A stretch of 64,000 nt of DNA from Planctomycetota bacterium. Its GTDB lineage: Bacteria > Planctomycetota > UBA1135 > GCA-002748355. The translations under genes were made by a program, and so were the position numbers. Where the stretch lies: assembly GCA_020638795.1 (NCBI GenBank), contig JACKHW010000001.1:372001-436000 (forward strand), read 5' to 3'. A model generated the notes under the pieces. The model was not told where the DNA came from and ran no database searches. It saw nothing but the letters and a program-made list of their open reading frames with translations. This document shows positions 60,901 to 64,000 of this stretch, one piece after another; within the stretch, counting starts at the first letter, position 1, and the number at the start of each line of letters is the position of its first letter.

Positions 60901-61041
60901 GATGCTGACCGTCGGCAGCTCGATGTCGGGTAGAAGATCGATGCGCAAGCGGTCTAGGGACACGAGTCCGAGGACGACGATCGCGAGTACGAGCATCGTC
61001 GTGAAGATCGGGCGCCGGACGCTGAAGCGGGGGAGGGACAT
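57967..61041 (-). CDS. RND efflux transporter, inner membrane pump (AcrB/HAE1-like)
   Basis: ATG 61041 starts [20 protein letters not shown], the classic RND N-terminus, giving 1024 residues. The transmembrane segment with the proton-relay Asp is [20 protein letters not shown], and the docking/porter domains run between the two six-helix halves ([40 protein letters not shown]). A second helix set near the C-terminus includes [20 protein letters not shown] and [20 protein letters not shown]. It would export drugs or lipophilic compounds by proton antiport. The adaptor gene precedes it by 11 bases on the same strand; a TolC-type outer membrane channel is not in the window. Substrate unknown. 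Confidence 0.93.
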   Translation of the reverse strand: [1024 protein letters not shown]

Positions 61042-61052
61042 GGCGCTCGCCC

Positions 61053-62246
61053 TCAGTCTTCGCTCTTGGTCTTGTCGCGTGCTCCAGGGACGACGACGGC
61101 CGCGCCGTCGTCGCAGAGTGCTTGCCCAAGCGTCACGACATTCGTGCCTACCTTCAGATCGTCGAGTCCTTCGGTGATCTGGATGCGCGCGCCGTCGCGG
61201 ACACCGACGCGTACGGGCTTCCACGCGACGTGTGCACCATCGTCCGTCACGGTGAAGACCCCGCGTACGCCGTCGCGTTCGGTCAGCGCTTCGTAGGGAA
61301 CGGAGATCGCGTCATCGACCTTGACGAGCTCGAGCGTCGTGCGCACGAACATCCCCGGCTTGAGCGCGCGCTCGCGGTTGTCGAAGCGCAACTCGACGCG
61401 CGCTTGTCGCGTCGCTTGGCGGAAGACCGGTGAGATCCGCGCAATGCTCCCATCGAAGTCGCGACCCGCAAACGCGTCGGTGCGCAGCGTCGCGCGCTGC
61501 CCCGGAGTGAGCGCGGCGTAGTCCCGTTCGGGGACCGAGACGACCGCGACGATCGGATCGAGTTCGACGACCGAGAGCAGGTCGGCGTTGGCGGCGACGA
61601 CCCCGCCGTCGTCGACGTAGCGTGCACCGACGTAGCGCGTGTCCTTGCCGCCGTTCCACTCGGCCCTTACTTGCGTGTAGCCAAGACGGATCTTGGCCGA
61701 AGCGAGTTCTGCCTCGGCGCGCGTGACGTTGCTCTTGCTGACCACGGCCTTGGAGCGGCTCGCGAGTTCCTTGGCGACCGCCGTGTCGAGGATCGAGTCC
61801 GACAGGACCTCGCCCTCGTGCATGGATCTCGCGCGCTCGAGCCCGCGCACCGCGATCGTCAGTGCGGCCTCGGCCTCCGCGAGCCCAGCGTTGGCGACCG
61901 CGAGCTCGGCCTCGGCACGTTGCACCGCCTGCACGAACTCGGCGTCGTCGATCGTCGCGACGAGCTGTCCGCGTTGTACGGCATCGCCGAGGTCGACGCG
62001 TATGCTCGCGATCTGACCGCCGACCTTGGGCGCTACGACGAACTGCGAGCTCGCCTCGAGAGTCCCGCTGAAGCTCCTTCGCTGCACGAGCGTCCCGCGG
62101 TCGATGCGTGCGACCTCGACCGGCACGGGGAGGCGACGTTCGGAGTCCTTGGTCGCCGCTTTGCCTTCGAGGAGGCGATCGACGAGGAGCCAGGCGAGAG
62201 CGCCGGCAGCGGCGACGAACGCGATGATGAGGAGGCTACGGCGCAA
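61053..62246 (-). CDS. RND efflux periplasmic adaptor (membrane fusion protein)
   Basis: The adaptor bridges the RND pump and an outer membrane channel. Motifs: a membrane anchor (LLIIAFVAAAGALAWLLVDR), a beta-barrel/lipoyl start RRSFSGTLEASSQFVVAPKV then GGQI, an alpha-hairpin from FVQAVQRAEAELAVANAGLA to LASAKIRLGYTQVRAEW, and a C-terminal barrel GMFVRTTLELVKVDDAISVP. The start is uncertain: the frame extends upstream to 62381 but is Arg-rich there and overlaps the divergent gene. I give TTG 62246, immediately before the membrane anchor, which has no clear RBS. It is transcribed before the pump gene, with 11 bases between them. Confidence 0.85.
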   Translation of the reverse strand: MRRSLLIIAFVAAAGALAWLLVDRLLEGKAATKDSERRLPVPVEVARIDRGTLVQRRSFSGTLEASSQFVVAPKVGGQIASIRVDLGDAVQRGQLVATIDDAEFVQAVQRAEAELAVANAGLAEAEAALTIAVRGLERARSMHEGEVLSDSILDTAVAKELASRSKAVVSKSNVTRAEAELASAKIRLGYTQVRAEWNGGKDTRYVGARYVDDGGVVAANADLLSVVELDPIVAVVSVPERDYAALTPGQRATLRTDAFAGRDFDGSIARISPVFRQATRQARVELRFDNRERALKPGMFVRTTLELVKVDDAISVPYEALTERDGVRGVFTVTDDGAHVAWKPVRVGVRDGARIQITEGLDDLKVGTNVVTLGQALCDDGAAVVVPGARDKTKSED

Positions 62247-62323
62247 GGACGGGGAAAGCGCAGCGGCGCGCGAGAAGAAGAAAAAGCGGTGCGGAGACGA
62301 TTCCGTGCGTCGAAGATACGTCC

Positions 62324-63018
62324 GTGCCCGACAAGCTGCGAGTGCCACGGCCGTACGCCGACTCGCATTTCGGGATTGCACAGGTCCTCGATTCCAGGAG
62401 AACGATCTTCGATCACGATTCCCTTCATGATGCCGTCGACATCCAGCGGCGTTCCTACCGTCTTCTCCGTTACTTGGCTGGCGAGATCACGATCGGCAGG
62501 CTCGCTGCGTGGGATGTGCACGACGCATCGAGCGCGGCACGCGCCGCCGGGCTGTGGATTCGCGAACACTACGACTCTCTGCCGTTCGACGCGCGGCCCT
62601 GTGAACGATCGCCGACCGAACTCGAGCGCTTCTTCGCGAGCTACCTGACGACGTCGTTCGACATCGTCGACGATGGCGTGCGGGGATGGGAACCAGTCAG
62701 CGTGTGTCGCTGCGAGTTGTGCCGCTATCGCTCGTCACCTACGGGCACGAGTTGTTGCGCCGCTGTGCGGGCGAGCCGAGCGGCCCCGAAGTGCTCGCGC
62801 TGTGGCGCAGCTTCGCGTGGACGACGAGCGGTTCAAGGGTCGCGGGCTTCGAACTCAGCGCGGATGCGATTCTCGAAGCCGACCATGGCACATACGAGAT
62901 CTGTGACGTGTGCGGTTGGGAAGACGACCCTGTCCAGTTCGCGGACCCGGATCGTCGCGGAGGCGCGAACAAGGAGTCGCTACGCGAAGCACGCGAGCAC
63001 TACTGGAGGGAATCATGA
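62324..63018 (+). pseudogene. Chimeric, frameshifted gene: unidentified helical protein fused to a CPCC-type Cys-rich end
   Basis: From GTG 62324 one frame gives a helical protein with LHDAVDIQRRSYRLLRYLAG, WIREHYDSLPFDARP and ERFFASYLTTSFDIVDDG, ending in CRCELC. After about 62740 the protein-like sequence continues in another frame: LVTYGHELLRRCAGEPSG, then ALWRSFAWTTSGSR, then a CPCC-family tail TYEICDVCGWEDDPVQFADP and GGANKESLREAREHY. The switch of frame within recognisable sequence indicates a deletion of the middle part. The later frame could be expressed from ATG 62686. I read it as decayed; a sequencing or assembly error is possible. Confidence 0.55.
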
Positions 63019-63185
63019 TTCGCTCGGTGTCGGCGCTCTGCGTCGTTGTGCTCGGCTGCTCGAGCCTGCGCGACGCGTGTGCTCAGGCTGCACCCGAGAC
63101 GGATCCAGTCGACCGCGTGCGGCTTCAATTCGTCGAGCCCGATGGGGCCGCGAGATCATTGGATGTCGCCTGCGGTCGCTCGTAG
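63015..63185 (+). pseudogene. Short exported reading frame, probably truncated lipoprotein gene
   Basis: ATG 63015 overlaps the previous stop (ATGA) and follows GGAGGGAA. It opens MIRSVSALCVVVLGC, a plausible lipoprotein signal, but the frame ends after 56 codons in low-complexity residues. The last part overlaps, on the opposite strand, another N-terminal gene fragment, so both look cut at a shared junction near 63125-63185. Confidence 0.4.
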
Positions 63186-63358
63186 GTCTCGCCGAGGCCA
63201 GAGAACGCGAGCGCCCGCCCCGTCGTCGAGTCGAAGGCCATCGGGCAGCCCTGCCCGCTCAGCACACGCTTCTGCGTCCAGGCCACCTGGCAAGGACTCG
63301 ACGAGATGGTGAAGCCCGCGGTCACGAGGACCGTCATCGAACGCAGCAGTGTCTTCAA
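63125..63358 (-). pseudogene. N-terminal fragment of a secreted kelch-like protein
   Basis: TTG 63358 is preceded by GGAGG (63366-63370) at a good distance, and the product begins MKTLLRSMTVLVTAGFTISS, a signal peptide. It continues with VAWTQKRVLSGQGCPMAFDS then TTGRALAFSGLGETYERP, the start of a kelch-type blade (the family reads HAMAYDSxxGRxVLFGG). The frame stops after 77 codons where a kelch protein would continue for several hundred. The strong RBS argues for a true gene start, with the remainder lost. Confidence 0.5.
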
Positions 63359-63455
63359 GGTCGTGCCTCCGCGCGCAGCGTGAAGGCATCCTAGCCGGAA
63401 TCGCGCACCGGACGTCGCACCCGAGAGACGACGTATTTGCAGCCGCGGGCTGATC

Positions 63456-64000
63456 TCACCCCAGCGGATTCTGCCCCATGAGCAGCAGTAGGATCGCCTT
63501 CTGCACGTGCAGTCGGTTCTCGGCGTTCTGCAACACCTTCGAGCAATCGCTGTCGATCACGTCGCTCGTGACCTCGGCGCCGCGGTGCGCGGGCAAACAG
63601 TGGAGGAAGATCGCGCCGGGCTTTGCGGCGGCCATCAGCTCGCTGTCGACGCGGTAGGGGGAGAAGCGCTCAGCGCGCTCCTCGGTCTCTTCTTCTTGAC
63701 CCATGCTGGCCCAGACGTCGGTGTAGACCGCGTCGGCGCCGTCGACGGCTTGTTGCGGGTCTTCGAGGATCGAGACTTCGCTGCCCGTTTCCTTCGCGAT
63801 GCGCATCGCGTGGTTGACGACCTTGGAGTTGGGCTCGTAGCCCTCGGGTCCGGCGACGCGGATGTGGCAACCGAGCAGCGCCGCGCAGTGGATCAGCGAG
63901 TGGCACGTGTTGTTGCCGTCGCCAACGTACGCGAACGTGCGTCCTTCGACGCTGCCGAAGACTTCGGTCATCGTGAAGAAGTCGGTCAAGCCCTGGCACG
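63456..64000 (-). CDS. argF: Ornithine carbamoyltransferase, C-terminal part (gene runs off the right edge)
   Basis: The enzyme makes citrulline from ornithine and carbamoyl phosphate in arginine synthesis. The visible 181 residues cover the ornithine-binding half: GLTDFFTMTEVFG, AYVGDGNNTCHSLI, ADAVYTDVWASMGQEEE and the active-site FLHCLPAHRGAEV, then the final helix LHVQKAILLLLMG. VWASMGQE is the ornithine loop of true OTCases (SMG). The N-terminal carbamoyl phosphate site (STRT) lies beyond the window. It ends at a TGA at 63456-63458; the 98 bases between it and the kelch fragment hold nothing recognisable. Confidence 0.93.
   Translation of the reverse strand, partial: CQGLTDFFTMTEVFGSVEGRTFAYVGDGNNTCHSLIHCAALLGCHIRVAGPEGYEPNSKVVNHAMRIAKETGSEVSILEDPQQAVDGADAVYTDVWASMGQEEETEERAERFSPYRVDSELMAAAKPGAIFLHCLPAHRGAEVTSDVIDSDCSKVLQNAENRLHVQKAILLLLMGQNPLG

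Noticed and set aside
1..64000. tRNA, rRNA or riboswitch
   Set aside because: No cloverleaf with TTCRA-type arm and CCA-side stem, no rRNA core sequence and no known riboswitch core were recognised by eye; a covariance-model search could still find one.

Overview
The window is high-GC, densely packed bacterial chromosome and almost certainly planctomycetal. The strongest signs are two PSD1/PSCyt (DUF1549/DUF1553, CxxCH) plus DUF1501 gene pairs, a formylglycine-type sulfatase, many secreted or lipid-anchored proteins, and a recurring C-terminal domain of about 110-130 residues on otherwise unrelated secreted proteins. No rRNA, tRNA, CRISPR array or prophage was recognised. The assignment to Planctomycetota is inference from gene content.

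Layout. 1-2.5 kb: the end of an MDR dehydrogenase gene and two tandem paralogues for secreted CxxCH proteins. 2.7-8 kb: transketolase, a single-chain iron-sulfur L-serine dehydratase and a PQQ-propeller lipoprotein. 8-18.3 kb: two PSD1-DUF1501 pairs pointing at each other, separated by an island holding a REP-associated tyrosine transposase (RAYT), its repeats and a decayed RAYT fragment. 18.5-24.4 kb: a secreted protein with three internal repeats, a DUF6090-like membrane protein, a sulfatase and a class I aminotransferase. 24.4-26 kb: a second copy of the RAYT unit. 26-32 kb: an Asp-box propeller protein, a 166-bp MITE-like element, a secreted serine hydrolase and a SASA-type esterase. 32-36.7 kb: DNA-deoxyinosine glycosylase, an RlmD-like methyltransferase, and a HEAT-repeat (vitellogenin-N-like) protein with a secreted beta-rich partner. 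36.9-39.5 kb: the DUF2157-DUF4401-GDYXXLXY operon. 39.6-46.4 kb: a second serine hydrolase, then a PqiB/MlaD-like MCE protein, a fused MlaF-MlaE ABC protein and a zinc metalloprotease. 46.5-51 kb: a broken thioredoxin-like gene, tryptophanase, and a phospholipid set (CDP-alcohol phosphotransferase, PlsC, CdsA). 51-52.2 kb: a lipoprotein and a DUF4287/DUF5655 protein. 52.4-58 kb: a glycan operon (GT2, methyltransferase, AsnB-type amidotransferase, membrane protein). 58-62.3 kb: an RND pump with its adaptor. 62.3-63.4 kb: a cluster of truncated or chimeric genes. 63.5 kb to the end: ornithine carbamoyltransferase, running off the edge.

How the genes fit together. Much of the window concerns the cell envelope: MCE lipid transport, phospholipid head-group synthesis, a glycan operon, RND efflux and secreted hydrolases. 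Many junctions overlap by 1-4 bases (ATGA, GTGA or TGATG), so several operons can be read directly. The most unusual items are the fused MCE ATPase-permease, the HEAT/vitellogenin-like pair, the two matching RAYT units with conserved flanks, and a thioredoxin-like remnant carrying a TGA where the first Cys of CxxC is expected.
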